64,000 nucleotides of DNA from Brevibacterium sp. CS2 (GCF_005280295.1 NZ_CP040020.1:620001-684000), one strand, 5' to 3'. Positions 26,621 through 35,557 are shown, numbered from the stretch's first letter. Translations and numbers: made by a program. The notes: generated by a model not told the origin, from the letters alone.

Positions 26621-28039
26621 CTACCCGCGGACCGTCCGCGGGACGAGTGCCATCGCGATCACACCGAGGACGGCGACGACGGCGAACAGGTGGAAGCCCC
26701 AGGGGTAGGCGATCCCCGCGGCGACGAGCGCTCCCGTGAGGAACGGCCCGACGATCGCCCCGAGCCGCCCCACCCCGGCGGCGAGCCCGAGCGCCGTGCC
26801 GCGCACCGCGGCCGGGTACACCGACGACACGTACGCATAGACGAGGACCTGCGCGGAGAATACGAACGCGCCCGTGGCGAAGACCGCGAGGTGGAGCACC
26901 ACCGGGTTCTCCATCCGCACGCTGAGCAGGGCGAGGAGCACCGCGGCCGCACCGAACCACAGGAGCACCATCGGCCGGGTGCCGTACCGGTCCGCGGTCC
27001 GGCCGGCGACCACGAGCCCCACCACCGCGCCGAGGTTGAGGACGAGGAGCATGACGAGCGAGGCGGACAGCCGGTACCCGGCCTCCTCCATGATCGACGG
27101 CAGCCAGGTGTTGAGGCCATAGACGAGGAGCAGGCCCATGAAGCTCGCCACCCACACCCCGATCGTCACCCGCGCGAACCCGCCGGAGAACAGGCCCCCG
27201 CGCCCGGTTGCAGAAGCCGGATCCGCCGGGTCACCCGCCGAGGCGCTCACCGGGTCACCCGCTGAGGCGCTTGCCGGGCCTCCCGCTGCCGCGGCCGCCG
27301 CCGTTCCTGCCGACGGCCCTGCCGCGGATCCACCGGCACCGTGCCCCGGGGCCCCGGCACCGTGCCCCGCGGCCCGGGCACGGCGCGCAGCGAGGAAGGC
27401 CGGGGACTCCGGCAGCCGCAGCCAGAGGACGGGCAGGAGGAGGAAGCCGGCGATCCCGCCGCCGAGGAACAGGAGCTGCCAGTCCGCTCCGGCGAGCACG
27501 GCGAGCAGCGCCGCGAGCACCGCACCCGTGTGGTAGCCGGTCATCGTCAGGGTCGTCGCCCGCGCCGTGCTCCCGGCACCGGAGTACTCGCCCACGTAGG
27601 TGAGCGCGGTCGGAAGGACCGCGCCGAGCCCCATCCCGGCGATCAGCCGGAACACCGCGAACCACAGCACGCTCGGCGCGAAGGGGACGAGCACGGTGAA
27701 GATGCTGAAGACGACGACGCAGGCCAGGATCGCCGCCCGGCGCCCCACGTGATCGGCGAGGAAGCCGACGCCGGCGGCTCCGAGGCCCACCCCCACGAGG
27801 CTGAGCGTCGCCACCGCGGTCGCCGCTTCAGCCGTGAAGCCGAGGTGCCCGGTGGAGAGCAGGGTGGGGATGACCGCGCCGAGCACGACGAGCTCGAAGC
27901 CCTCGAGCATGACGACGACCCAGCACAGGATCGCAGGCCACCACGAGGCGCGACCGGGCACGGCGGCTGTCGCCGACGAGGATGCGGTGGCGGTCGCGGC
28001 GGTCCCGGTCGAGGCGGGGCGCGAGGCGGCAGGGGTCAT
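26621..28039 (-). CDS. MFS transporter, aromatic acid:H+ symporter (AAHS) type
   Basis: 472 aa from ATG 28039. It has twelve hydrophobic helices and the AAHS-like first helix MLEGFELVVLGAVIPTLL, then the loop 2-3 motif GFLADHVGRRAAIL and RLIAGMGLGAVLPTALTYVGEY. The family carries benzoate, gentisate or hydroxybenzoates. The central cytoplasmic loop is expanded by about 60 Gly/Ala/Ser/Pro residues encoded by imperfect DNA repeats at about 27225-27385. Downstream on the same strand side lies no aromatic catabolic gene, though a CoA-transferase is upstream. Confidence 0.85.
   Translation of the reverse strand: MTPAASRPASTGTAATATASSSATAAVPGRASWWPAILCWVVVMLEGFELVVLGAVIPTLLSTGHLGFTAEAATAVATLSLVGVGLGAAGVGFLADHVGRRAAILACVVVFSIFTVLVPFAPSVLWFAVFRLIAGMGLGAVLPTALTYVGEYSGAGSTARATTLTMTGYHTGAVLAALLAVLAGADWQLLFLGGGIAGFLLLPVLWLRLPESPAFLAARRARAAGHGAGAPGHGAGGSAAGPSAGTAAAAAAGGPASASAGDPVSASAGDPADPASATGRGGLFSGGFARVTIGVWVASFMGLLLVYGLNTWLPSIMEEAGYRLSASLVMLLVLNLGAVVGLVVAGRTADRYGTRPMVLLWFGAAAVLLALLSVRMENPVVLHLAVFATGAFVFSAQVLVYAYVSSVYPAAVRGTALGLAAGVGRLGAIVGPFLTGALVAAGIAYPWGFHLFAVVAVLGVIAMALVPRTVRG
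27225..27385. repeat. imperfect GC-rich minisatellite inside the MFS transporter gene
   Basis: The unit GGGTCACCCGCYGAGGCGCT occurs in tandem with variation around 27229-27290, and a second short repeat (GGCCCCGGCACCGTGCCC-like) follows around 27340-27375. Together they encode the expanded central loop. Confidence 0.55.
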
Positions 28040-28152
28040 CGGGTCACAGCCCATTCGTTCGGATCCGGCGGTGCAGCGGCTCCGGGTCGGGGTCGCGGAC
28101 CGAGCCTACCGCCGCGCGCCGGCCACCGCAGTCCGGCCGCCGCAGGCCCCGA

Positions 28153-29433
28153 TCACTCCGTGCCGGAGACCACCCCTGCCGCGGTGAGCCGGTCGATCTC
28201 CGCCGCGTCGAAGCCTGCGGCGCGGAGCACCTCGGCGGTGTGGGCACCGGTCCGCGGGGCAGGTGCGGGGTGTTCGAAAGGCGCGCCGTCGGAGTCGCCG
28301 CCGGCCCAGGTGGCTCCGCCGGCCGGGGCGAACCGCGGCGCCAGCCCGGGCTGCCGGACGCCGTCGGCGTCGCGGTAGAACACGGCGCGCGCGGAGTTGT
28401 GGACGTCCGCCTCGGCCTCGTCGAAGGAGAGGATCGGGAACACGCAGCCGTCGGTGCCGTCGAAGATCTCGACGAGCTCGTCCCGGGTGCGGGCGGCGAT
28501 CGCCTCGGTGAAGGCGGCACGGATCTGCGGCCAGGTCTCCTGCTTGCGATAGTCGAAGGTGCCGAACTTCCCGGGCATCCGGTCCTCGATGTCCAGGCCG
28601 TCGATGACGACCTTGAAGAACTGCGGCTCGATGCAGCCGACGGACACCCACTGCCCGTCCTTCGTCTCGTAGCGGTCGTAGAACGGCGCACCGGAGTCGA
28701 GGATGTTCGTACCGCGCCCCTCTCTCCACAGGCCCTGGGCGGCGAATCCGTGCATCATCGCCCACAGGAGGTTGGCGCCGTCGATCATCGCCGCGTCGAT
28801 GACCGCACCCTGACCGCTGGTCCGCGCGCGCACGAGCGCGGCGAGCATGCCGACGGCGAGCACCATGCCGCCGCCGCCGAAGTCGCCGATGAGGTTGGCG
28901 GGGAACTGCGGGCCCTCGCCGGCGCGGCCGAGCTGGTGGAGGACGCCGGCCGAGGCGATGTAGTTCATGTCGTGCCCGGCGACCTGCGCGCGCGGCCCGG
29001 TCTGCCCGTAGCCGGTGATGCGGCCGTAGACGAGTGCCGGGTTCTCCGCCATGAGCTCGGCCGGGCCGAGGCCGAGGCGCTCGGCGACCCCCGGCCGGAA
29101 GCCCTCGAGGCAGGCGTCGGCCCCGGCGACGAGGCGGCGGACCACCGCGACGCCCTCGGGCTGCTTGAGGTCGACGACGATCGACTTCTTGCCGCGATCG
29201 AGCACCGGGCTGTTCGGCACGCCCTGCTCGCTCGGGCGCTGGAGGCGGATGACCTCGGCGCCGAGGTCAGCGAGCACGAGCGCGGCGAAGGGACCGGGAC
29301 CGATGCCGCCGAGGTCGATGATGCGGAAGCCCTCGAGCGGCTTGAGCGCGGCCGGAGATCCGGACGTCCCGGCGGGGCCGGCGGCGGTGGGTGATCCCTG
29401 CGGGGCGGGCGAGGTGTGGTCTGAGCTGGTCAC
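28153..29433 (-). CDS. CaiB/BaiF-family CoA-transferase (alpha-methylacyl-CoA racemase-like)
   Basis: 426 aa from GTG 29433 behind GGAGG (6-7 nt spacing). Family III CoA-transferase fold: LEGFRIIDLGGIGPGPFAALVLADLGAEVIR at the N-terminus, RGKKSIVVDLKQPEG, and GYGQTGPRAQVAGHDMNYIA, which holds the catalytic Asp region (GHDMNY is the racemase-like signature). The VGCIEPQFFKVVIDGL block also resembles alpha-methylacyl-CoA racemase. It either moves CoA between acids or epimerises a 2-methylacyl-CoA. It diverges from a hotdog thioesterase gene 237 bp away, which may act on the same acyl-CoA pool. Confidence 0.88.
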   Translation of the reverse strand: MTSSDHTSPAPQGSPTAAGPAGTSGSPAALKPLEGFRIIDLGGIGPGPFAALVLADLGAEVIRLQRPSEQGVPNSPVLDRGKKSIVVDLKQPEGVAVVRRLVAGADACLEGFRPGVAERLGLGPAELMAENPALVYGRITGYGQTGPRAQVAGHDMNYIASAGVLHQLGRAGEGPQFPANLIGDFGGGGMVLAVGMLAALVRARTSGQGAVIDAAMIDGANLLWAMMHGFAAQGLWREGRGTNILDSGAPFYDRYETKDGQWVSVGCIEPQFFKVVIDGLDIEDRMPGKFGTFDYRKQETWPQIRAAFTEAIAARTRDELVEIFDGTDGCVFPILSFDEAEADVHNSARAVFYRDADGVRQPGLAPRFAPAGGATWAGGDSDGAPFEHPAPAPRTGAHTAEVLRAAGFDAAEIDRLTAAGVVSGTE

Positions 29434-29670
29434 GGTGCGTCCTCCGGGGCTGGTGGCGGCGGTCGGACGAGGGTCGCCCATCCTGTGCGAACCCGGGCGC
29501 GCCACGATGCACGACCCGCGTTCAAAACAGTTACCGAATGATTGATTAGCTTAAGATTAGAGGGCCGGTGCCCGGTCCGCAATGATGGTCCGGGAACGCA
29601 TGTCCACCCCTGCGATCGCACTGCCGATCCCGAACCCGATCCGATACCCGATCCGCCGAGAGGAACCTCC

Positions 29671-30075
29671 GTGTCCGAAGTCTTCATCCACCGTCCGCAG
29701 ATCCGCTGGTCCGACCAGGACATCCTCGGGCACGTGAACAACGGCCGGATCGTCACCCTCATCGAGGAGGGGCGGATCAATTGGCTCGTCGGGATGCGCG
29801 GGCGCGATTCGATCAGCGCCCCGAAGCTCGCGGTGCGCCTCGAGCTCGACTACCGGAAGCCGGTGATGTACGGCCCCGAGCTCGTCCTCGAGCTGCGGAT
29901 CGCGCGTGTGGGGAACAGCTCGTTCACCATCCGCACGACCGGCATCCAGGAGGACGAGGTCGTGTTCGAGGCGCTCAACGTCATGGTCACCGTCGACCCG
30001 GAGACCAAGCGGCCGCGCCCGATCAGCGAGAAGGACAAGGCCTACCTGCGCACCTACATGGACGACGAGGGCTGA
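29671..30075 (+). CDS. hotdog-fold acyl-CoA thioesterase (4HBT family)
   Basis: 134 aa from GTG 29671 (GAGAGG upstream). WSDQDILGHVNNGRIVTLIEEGR carries the catalytic Asp and the HVNN motif of the 4-hydroxybenzoyl-CoA thioesterase/FcbC-YbgC class, followed by the central sheet (LELDYRKPVMYGPELVLELRI). It hydrolyses acyl-CoA. The AT-rich divergent region 29520-29570 with the CoA-transferase probably carries the promoters of both genes. Confidence 0.85.
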   Translation: MSEVFIHRPQIRWSDQDILGHVNNGRIVTLIEEGRINWLVGMRGRDSISAPKLAVRLELDYRKPVMYGPELVLELRIARVGNSSFTIRTTGIQEDEVVFEALNVMVTVDPETKRPRPISEKDKAYLRTYMDDEG

Positions 30076-30228
30076 TCACCGGCCCCCGGGCAGCGCTGCT
30101 CCGCACCCCGGGGGCCGGCACCGGCGCGCCCACGCCCGCCCCCGGGGACCGGCACGCCCACGCGGACGACCCACAGGACCGGAATGTGCATGTGCATGTG
30201 ACGATGTGTGCGGTCTCGCGCGAGGCGG

Positions 30229-30234
30229 TATACA
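30229..30234 (+). promoter_or_regulatory. -10 box TATACA for leaderless methyltransferase transcript
   Basis: TATACA is followed by six bases and then the ATG at 30241, the leaderless spacing. Confidence 0.4.
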
Positions 30235-30240
30235 CGTCCT

Positions 30241-30873
30241 ATGGACACCGATGAACGGATGAACTGGGAAGCCCGGTACGCGCAGGCCCCGGAGACCTCG
30301 GTCGAGGGGGCGGAGCCGGATCGCGAGCTCCTCGCCCTCCTCACGGAGATCACCCGGCAGGACGCCCCTTCCGACGCCGGGCCCGCCGTGCGGGGAGCCG
30401 CCGCGCGGACGGCGGTGGACCTCGGCTCCGGCACCGGACGCAACACCCGTGCCCTCGTCGAGGCCGGTCTGCGCACCACCGCCGTGGACTTCTCACCGAC
30501 GGCGATCGCCGCGCTGTGGAAGCGGGCGCTCGCCGAGGGGTGGGATCGCGGACTGCTCGGCATCACCGGCGACCTCATGGAATGGATGGAGTCGACCGCC
30601 GAGCACTACGACCTCGTCGTCGGCGCGTACCTCCACGGAGTCGACGGCGCACTCGAGGGAGCGCTCCGTCTGCTGCGCCCCGGCGGCCGGCTGCTGTGGA
30701 CGACGCACGCGCCGGAGTCGCCGCACGGCCCGCCGCCGCACGTCCCCCGCCCGGACGTCGACGCCGTGCGAGCGGAAGCCGCGCGCGTCCCCGGGATCAC
30801 CGTGGAGCGCCTCGACCGGACGGGCCGGGGCACGCACACCGTCGACATCGTGCTCCTCGCCCGCCGCGGCTGA
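30241..30873 (+). CDS. class I SAM-dependent methyltransferase
   Basis: 210 aa from ATG 30241. The AdoMet-binding motif I VDLGSGTGRNTRAL is followed by motif II (TTAVDFSPTAI) and LRLLRPGGRLLWTTHAP, a standard Rossmann methylase. The N-terminus MNWEARYAQAP is typical of small-molecule or thiopurine-type methylases (compare WEARY in tellurite/thiol methylases). The substrate is unknown. It sits alone, convergent with an amidase gene. Confidence 0.85.
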   Translation: MDTDERMNWEARYAQAPETSVEGAEPDRELLALLTEITRQDAPSDAGPAVRGAAARTAVDLGSGTGRNTRALVEAGLRTTAVDFSPTAIAALWKRALAEGWDRGLLGITGDLMEWMESTAEHYDLVVGAYLHGVDGALEGALRLLRPGGRLLWTTHAPESPHGPPPHVPRPDVDAVRAEAARVPGITVERLDRTGRGTHTVDIVLLARRG

Positions 30874-30890
30874 CCCGCCGCGACCTGCCC

Positions 30891-30931
30891 GCCCGCCTCA
30901 CATGAGCGGCCCGGCGCCCGCCTCACATGAG
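30891..30931 (+). repeat. 16-bp direct repeat at the amidase 3' end
   Basis: GCCCGCCTCACATGAG occurs at 30891-30906 and again at 30916-30931. The second copy contains the amidase stop codon and its last codons, so it looks like a 25-bp-period duplication similar in kind to that after the methyltransferase gene at 19.9 kb. Confidence 0.8.
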
Positions 30932-32350
30932 GGGGCTGCGGGGGAACGGGAGGAGCTCCTCGACCGCGGCGGCGATGGTAAACACCGAGTCGTCGGCGAA
31001 CGGATGGCCGACGATCTGCACGCTCGTCGGCACGCCGGTGGGCCCGATGCCGCTCGGCACCGCCATGACGGGGCACCGGTTGGCGATGTTGAACGGGATC
31101 GTCATGTGCGCCTGCCAGTAGAAGTCGAGCGGGCCGGCCGGCCGCTCGAGTGCCTCGAGGTAGGCATTGTCCGCCTCGAGCGCGCCGATCGCCGAGGTCG
31201 GGGTGAGGAGCGCATCGAATCCGGCCATCGCGTCCGCGATCTGCGCCTGCACCGTCGTCTCGAGATCGGCGGCCTCGAGGAGGCTGATCCGCTCGGCGAA
31301 GTCGCGGGTGTACTCGACGAACCGCTTGGAGTACGGCTCGAGGAGGTCGAGGTCGCCGCCGCACATGCGCGTCATGTTCTGCGCGATGAGGTGACCGTAA
31401 TGGGCGCTCGAGGCGTCGGTGACGTCGGCGAGCGAGAGCGCGAGGTCGATCTCGACGAGCTCCGCCCCGGCCCCGCGCAGCGCCGCCACCACGGTGTCGA
31501 GGCCGGCGGCCACCTCGGGGTCGACGTCGTAGCAGCCGAGGTCCCGGGAGACCGCGATCCGCATCCCGGCCACGCCGGCCGCCCCGGCGAACGCGGTGGG
31601 CAGGACGTGTGCGGGCGCGATCGTCGCGTGGTCGCCGGCGTGCGGACCGACGATGATGTTCGTCGCGTAGGCGGTGTCGGCGACGGTGCGGGCGAGGACG
31701 TGGTCGCCGCGGTACCAGTCGGTGTTGAGCGGCACCACGCCGGGTGTCCGGCCGTAGGGCGTCTTGAAGCCCGGCAGTCCGCCGAACGCGGCGGGGATCC
31801 GGGTCGAGCCGGCGATGTCCGAGGCGGTGGCGAGCGGCCCGTAGCCGGCGGCGACCGCGGCACCGGAGCCGCCCGAGGAGCCGCCGGGGGTGCAGTCCGG
31901 GTTGAAGGGGTTGCGGGTGGTGCCCCAGGCCGCGGTCTGCGTGAAGGTCGCGCAGGAGAACTCCGGTGTGGTGGTGCGGGCGAAGGGGACCGCACCCGCC
32001 TCCCGCAGCCGCGCGACGATCGGATGGTCCGCCGGCGCGGTCTGCCCGGCGAGCACCCGCGACCCGCGGGTCGCGGAGCAGCCGGCGACGTTGTGCTGCT
32101 CCTTGACGAGCAGCGGCACCCCGAGCAGGGCCGGCAGCGGGGTGTCGGCATCTGCGCGGGCGTACACCTCGGCGGCGGCCTGCGCGGCCTGCCGGGCCGG
32201 CTCGTCCATGACGTCCATGACCGCGTTGATCTCCCCGTCATGCGCGGCGATCCTGCTGGTCAGATGGGTCAGATACTCCACGGGGGAGAGCTCGCGGGAG
32301 CGGAAGGCGGCGATCACGTCGAGGACGCTCATGTGGTGCAGTTCACTCAT
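30923..32350 (-). CDS. amidase (amidase-signature family)
   Basis: 475 aa from ATG 32350. The Ser-cisSer-Lys machinery is in place: Lys in LLVKEQHN, the Gly/Ser block TPGGSSGGSGAAVAAGYG and the nucleophile Ser in DIAGSTRIPAAF. GLPGFKTPYGRTPG and the C-terminal PVMAVPSGIGPTGVPTSVQIVG complete the family pattern. It hydrolyses a small or aryl amide. It carries no signal peptide, so it is cytosolic. The neighbours do not identify a substrate. Confidence 0.9.
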   Translation of the reverse strand: MSELHHMSVLDVIAAFRSRELSPVEYLTHLTSRIAAHDGEINAVMDVMDEPARQAAQAAAEVYARADADTPLPALLGVPLLVKEQHNVAGCSATRGSRVLAGQTAPADHPIVARLREAGAVPFARTTTPEFSCATFTQTAAWGTTRNPFNPDCTPGGSSGGSGAAVAAGYGPLATASDIAGSTRIPAAFGGLPGFKTPYGRTPGVVPLNTDWYRGDHVLARTVADTAYATNIIVGPHAGDHATIAPAHVLPTAFAGAAGVAGMRIAVSRDLGCYDVDPEVAAGLDTVVAALRGAGAELVEIDLALSLADVTDASSAHYGHLIAQNMTRMCGGDLDLLEPYSKRFVEYTRDFAERISLLEAADLETTVQAQIADAMAGFDALLTPTSAIGALEADNAYLEALERPAGPLDFYWQAHMTIPFNIANRCPVMAVPSGIGPTGVPTSVQIVGHPFADDSVFTIAAAVEELLPFPRSPLM

Positions 32351-32576
32351 GGGGCCAGTGTGCCATTCTTCCCCGGCTCCCGCCCGGGCGGTCTCGCACT
32401 CCGTACACACGGGCCGATCCGGCGTACCCCGCGGTGAGCGGCCCTGCGCGGACGCTGAGTCGCGCGCTCAGGCGGAGCCGATATTCTTGGGACCACGAGG
32501 GAGGCGGCACGGCGCCGCACCGGGGGGCGACCCTGCGGTGCGCGGGCGCGACGACGAACCGGCCGACACGCACACG

Positions 32577-33278
32577 ATGACATCTGAGGACTCCGCACGC
32601 CGACGTGCGCGACAGGTGACCCTGTTCCTCGACGTCGACGGCGTGCTCAACTCCTACCCGGTGACCGGCATGCGCTTCTACCGCGAACGGCGCCGCCGCG
32701 TCCACGCCTGGAACTACGAGCTCCACTTCCGCCCGGCGGTCGTGCGCCGCCTCGAGCGGCTCGTCGAGCAGCGCCTGGTCGACCTCGTGTGGCTCTCGAC
32801 CTGGTCCGACCGGTGCACGACCGAGCTCGAGCCCACGCTCGGCTTCCGCGGCACCTACCCCGTCATCCCCATGCCCGACGACTCCTACAACCGCTTCGCC
32901 GGCGATCCGCAGAGCTGGTGGAAGGCCCATGCTGTCGAGGCCTGGCTCGCCGACCACCCCGACGAGCGCGCGATCTGGATCGACGACGACCTCGCGGCCC
33001 CCGCCACCTACTCCTACTTCTCCGAGACCTACCCCGGCCGGCTCCTCCTCATCGCCCCCGAGTTCAGCCGAGGGCTCACCGCCGAGCACTTCCGCCGCAT
33101 CAGCGCCTTCACCCACCCCAGGCCGCAGCCCACCGCCGCGACCACCCGCCTGCTCAGACGCAGACGGCGCACCGCCGCCGAGGCGCCCGCAGCTCCCGGC
33201 ACCGCGCCGGCCGACCGATCCGAGAACGCACTCGTCGCCCCCGAAGGCCTCGGCCGCCGGGTCCACGGAAAGGACTGA
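32577..33278 (+). CDS. HAD-like phosphatase domain protein (SAK-HAD type)
   Basis: 233 aa from ATG 32577. Motif I VTLFLDVDGVLNSYPV has the catalytic Asp pair; the central WLSTWSDRC matches motif II with Ser/Thr, and AIWIDDDL is the acidic motif IV. This arrangement, with a Trp-rich cap, resembles the 'HAD domain in Swiss Army Knife RNA repair proteins' family. About 50 residues of Pro/Ala/Arg follow. Substrate unknown. The gene is followed after 3 nt by a racemase gene and then by a DUF308 gene, so the three form a tight operon. Confidence 0.75.
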   Translation: MTSEDSARRRARQVTLFLDVDGVLNSYPVTGMRFYRERRRRVHAWNYELHFRPAVVRRLERLVEQRLVDLVWLSTWSDRCTTELEPTLGFRGTYPVIPMPDDSYNRFAGDPQSWWKAHAVEAWLADHPDERAIWIDDDLAAPATYSYFSETYPGRLLLIAPEFSRGLTAEHFRRISAFTHPRPQPTAATTRLLRRRRRTAAEAPAAPGTAPADRSENALVAPEGLGRRVHGKD

Positions 33279-33281
33279 GAC

Positions 33282-34097
33282 ATGTCTCGCCCCCGCACGC
33301 CGCTGGTCGGGTTCATCGACTCCGGCCTCGGCCTCGTCGACTTCGCCGACGCGTTCCACCGCCGCGTCCCGCACGCCGACCTCCTCCTCTCCATGGACCC
33401 CGACTGGATGCCCTACGGGGCGCTCGATGCCGAGGTGGTCGCCGAGCGCATCATCGCCTCGGCCCAGGTGTTCTCCCCGTGGGAGCCCGATGCCGTCGTC
33501 ATCGCGTGCAACACCGGCTCGGTCCACGGGCTGGCCCCGCTGCGCGCGCAGCTCGAGCCGGGCACCCCGGTGATCGGCACCGTGCCGGCGATCAAGACCG
33601 CCGCCGACGCTGGTGAGCCGTTCGCCGTGTGGGCCACCCGCGCCACCACCGTCAGCGACTACCAGCGCGGACTCATCGAGGAGTTCGCCGCCGAGGCCGA
33701 GGTGCACCCGGTGGCGTGCGCCGGGCTCGCCGAGGCGATCGACAGCGCCGAGCTCGCCGCCGTCGACACCGCGATCGACGCGGCCATCGCCGCCACCCCC
33801 GAGCATGTGGAGACGATCGTGCTCGGCTGCACCCACTACGGCCTCGTCGAGGACCGGATCCGCGCCCGCCGACCGGCCACCCGCAATCTCCACGACTCCC
33901 CGCACGCCGTGGCCCGGCAGACAGCGCGGCGCCTCGGCCTCGACCCGGACGACCCGGCGCTCGCCGCCGGCCACGGTGCGGGCACCGGCGGGCGGGTGCT
34001 CGCCACGTACATGTCGGGGCGCCGCTCGGCCCTGCCCGACACGCTCGACGCGTACCCGGCCGGGCTGCGGCTGCGCAGGATCGAGGCTCACGGATGA
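33282..34097 (+). CDS. glutamate/aspartate racemase-like protein
   Basis: 271 aa. It follows the MurI fold: N-terminal GFIDSGLGLVDFA (catalytic Asp), first cysteine in IACNTGS (Cys 76) and second in LGCTHYG (Cys 183), so both proton-transfer Cys are kept. Genuine MurI usually has FDSGxGGL; here it is FIDSGLGLV, and the region around residue 40 is divergent, so this may be an Asp/Glu or hydantoin racemase paralogue and not the cell-wall MurI. It is coupled to the HAD gene (3-nt gap) and overlaps the DUF308 gene by 4 nt. Confidence 0.8.
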   Translation: MSRPRTPLVGFIDSGLGLVDFADAFHRRVPHADLLLSMDPDWMPYGALDAEVVAERIIASAQVFSPWEPDAVVIACNTGSVHGLAPLRAQLEPGTPVIGTVPAIKTAADAGEPFAVWATRATTVSDYQRGLIEEFAAEAEVHPVACAGLAEAIDSAELAAVDTAIDAAIAATPEHVETIVLGCTHYGLVEDRIRARRPATRNLHDSPHAVARQTARRLGLDPDDPALAAGHGAGTGGRVLATYMSGRRSALPDTLDAYPAGLRLRRIEAHG

Positions 34098-35002
34098 CCG
34101 CCTTCACGCCCTTCGACCCCGTCAGCGCCCTCGCTCGGATGCGCACCACCGTGATCGTGCAGGGTGTGCTGTCCGTGCTCGCCGGCCTTCTCATGGCGGT
34201 GTTCCCGGACTTCGCGCTCCTCGTCATCGTCGTCCTGTGCGCGGCGTGGCTCCTGGCCGACGGCGTCCTCGCGCTGCTGCGTCTGGCCTCCCGGCGCTCC
34301 GGCTCCCGCTCCGGCTGGCCGCTGGCGCGCGGACTCCTGGCGATCGGACTCGGTGTCCTCGTGCTCCTGCTGCCAGGCGAGTCCGCGGCGGTCATCGCCG
34401 TCATCGCCGGACTGTGGGCGTTCCTGCTCGGCGGGCTGGCGGTGCTCGGCGCACTCGCCCTGCGCCGGCTGGGCGGATCCCTGTGGTGGGGCCTGCTGCT
34501 GCTCGGCGGGTTCGGGCTGGTGCTCGGCGCCGTGCTGCTGCTCGACCCGGCGGCCGGCATCGGTGCGGTGCTGTGGCTCGTCGCCGCCTTCCTCGTCCTC
34601 CAGGGTGTCGCCGCAATCCTCCTCGGCGTCCGGTTGGGGCGCGCGCTCGGACGTGCCGCGGCAGAGCAGAACGGCCTCGGCGGCCTCGGTGGGCTCGGTG
34701 GGCGGACCGGTGCCGGCGGGCCGGTGGTGTTCGGCGGGCCCGGTTTCGGCGGGCCCGGTTTCGGTGGGCCCGGTGGATCCGGCGGGCCCGGTTTCGGTGG
34801 GCCCGGTGGATCCGGCGGGCCGGCGCACTCCGGGCCGACCGGTTCCGCGCGTGGCTCCGAGGATCCCGCCCCGCCCGGCTGGATCACCGGCGAGCTCGCC
34901 GATGACGAGGACGCGGGCACCACGGGCAGGGACGGCGCCCCGCACGACGAGGACGACGACGACCGTCGCCGCGGGGGCTCCGGATCGCGAGACGGTATTT
35001 GA
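34094..35002 (+). CDS. HdeD/DUF308 membrane protein with Gly-Pro repeat tail
   Basis: 302 aa. Six hydrophobic helices in about residues 18-195 (VLSVLAGLLMAVFPDFALLV, GLLAIGLGVLVLLLPG, and so on) form two DUF308 repeats as in HdeD acid-resistance proteins. A tandem glycine/proline-rich stretch, GFGGPGFGGPGGSGGP and variants, runs from about residue 213 to 240 and is encoded by DNA repeats. The tail ends in an Asp/Glu-rich, Arg-rich segment. The GPG region is likely flexible. It is the third gene of the HAD-racemase operon. Confidence 0.75.
   Translation: MTAFTPFDPVSALARMRTTVIVQGVLSVLAGLLMAVFPDFALLVIVVLCAAWLLADGVLALLRLASRRSGSRSGWPLARGLLAIGLGVLVLLLPGESAAVIAVIAGLWAFLLGGLAVLGALALRRLGGSLWWGLLLLGGFGLVLGAVLLLDPAAGIGAVLWLVAAFLVLQGVAAILLGVRLGRALGRAAAEQNGLGGLGGLGGRTGAGGPVVFGGPGFGGPGFGGPGGSGGPGFGGPGGSGGPAHSGPTGSARGSEDPAPPGWITGELADDEDAGTTGRDGAPHDEDDDDRRRGGSGSRDGI
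34733..34830 (+). repeat. tandem GGGCCCGGTTTC/GGGCCCGGTGGATCC minisatellite
   Basis: Units such as GGCGGGCCCGGTTTC and GGTGGGCCCGGTGGATCC repeat in phase with codons and encode the GGPGF/GGPGGS stretch of the DUF308 protein. Length variation here would keep the frame. Confidence 0.8.
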
Positions 35003-35157
35003 CCGTTCGACTCCCGGTGGCGTTCAATTCTGGGGTGACCACGCATCCTCTGAGCCCGCTGTGCTGGCGGCGCCTCCACATCGACCTCATGCGCGTCACC
35101 ACCGTCATCTGTTGATGTCCTCCCTGCACCCTCGCTGAACAGCATTCACCGACGAAC

Positions 35158-35187
35158 GCCGGGGACCACTCTGCAGGTTCCCCCGGC
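35158..35187. terminator. short hairpin downstream of the DUF308 operon
   Basis: GCCGGGG (35158-35164) and CCCCGGC (35181-35187) pair around a 16-nt loop; there is no U-tract. It lies 156 bp after the DUF308 stop, so it could be a terminator or leader structure. Confidence 0.35.
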
Positions 35188-35220
35188 ATGTCAGTGCGAA
35201 TGCACCTTTCAACTGCCGCT

Positions 35221-35280
35221 GCAGTGCGGTTACCCGTCAGTATCCGCACTGGTTCGCCCCGGGAACCGACTGACCGCACC
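35221..35280. repeat. intergenic repeat family B, copy 1
   Basis: CAGTGCGGTTAC (35222-35233) and TATCCGCACTG (35241-35251) form an imperfect palindrome, followed by CCGGGAACCG and GACCGCACC. The same three-part layout recurs at 39740 and 41771. Confidence 0.75.
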
Positions 35281-35557
35281 GTGATGCCCCGCGTCCTGCT
35301 GTGTGCGCACACAGCCGCGCCTCCCCGCCCCCGGGCACTTCACCGCGTCATCTCCACCCCCGGGCACTCCACCGCATCTTCCGGCCCACCGGGCCCTCGT
35401 CACCAAGGACCAGCCATGACCACCTCACCCCGCCCACCCGCCGACCGCCCGGACTCCACGAATCCCTCCGCCGCTGATTCCGCACCCGGCTCCGGCTCCA
35501 CGCACGCCTCCGTCCAGGAGCACCTCGACCGCCGTCGGGCCGGCCCCCGCGGCGGGG

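Larger units (their letters stand above)
35003..35415. other. 413-bp intergenic region upstream of the methionine transporter
   Basis: No gene seen. Contents: a short GCCGGGG...CCCCGGC hairpin (35158-35187) that could end the upstream operon, repeat family B copy 1 (35221-35280), then GC-rich leader to the ATG at 35416. I looked for SAM riboswitch and T-box patterns and did not find one. Confidence 0.5.

Noticed and set aside
35003-35415. SAM riboswitch or T-box upstream of the methionine transporter
   Set aside because: Searched by eye for the conserved cores; none found.
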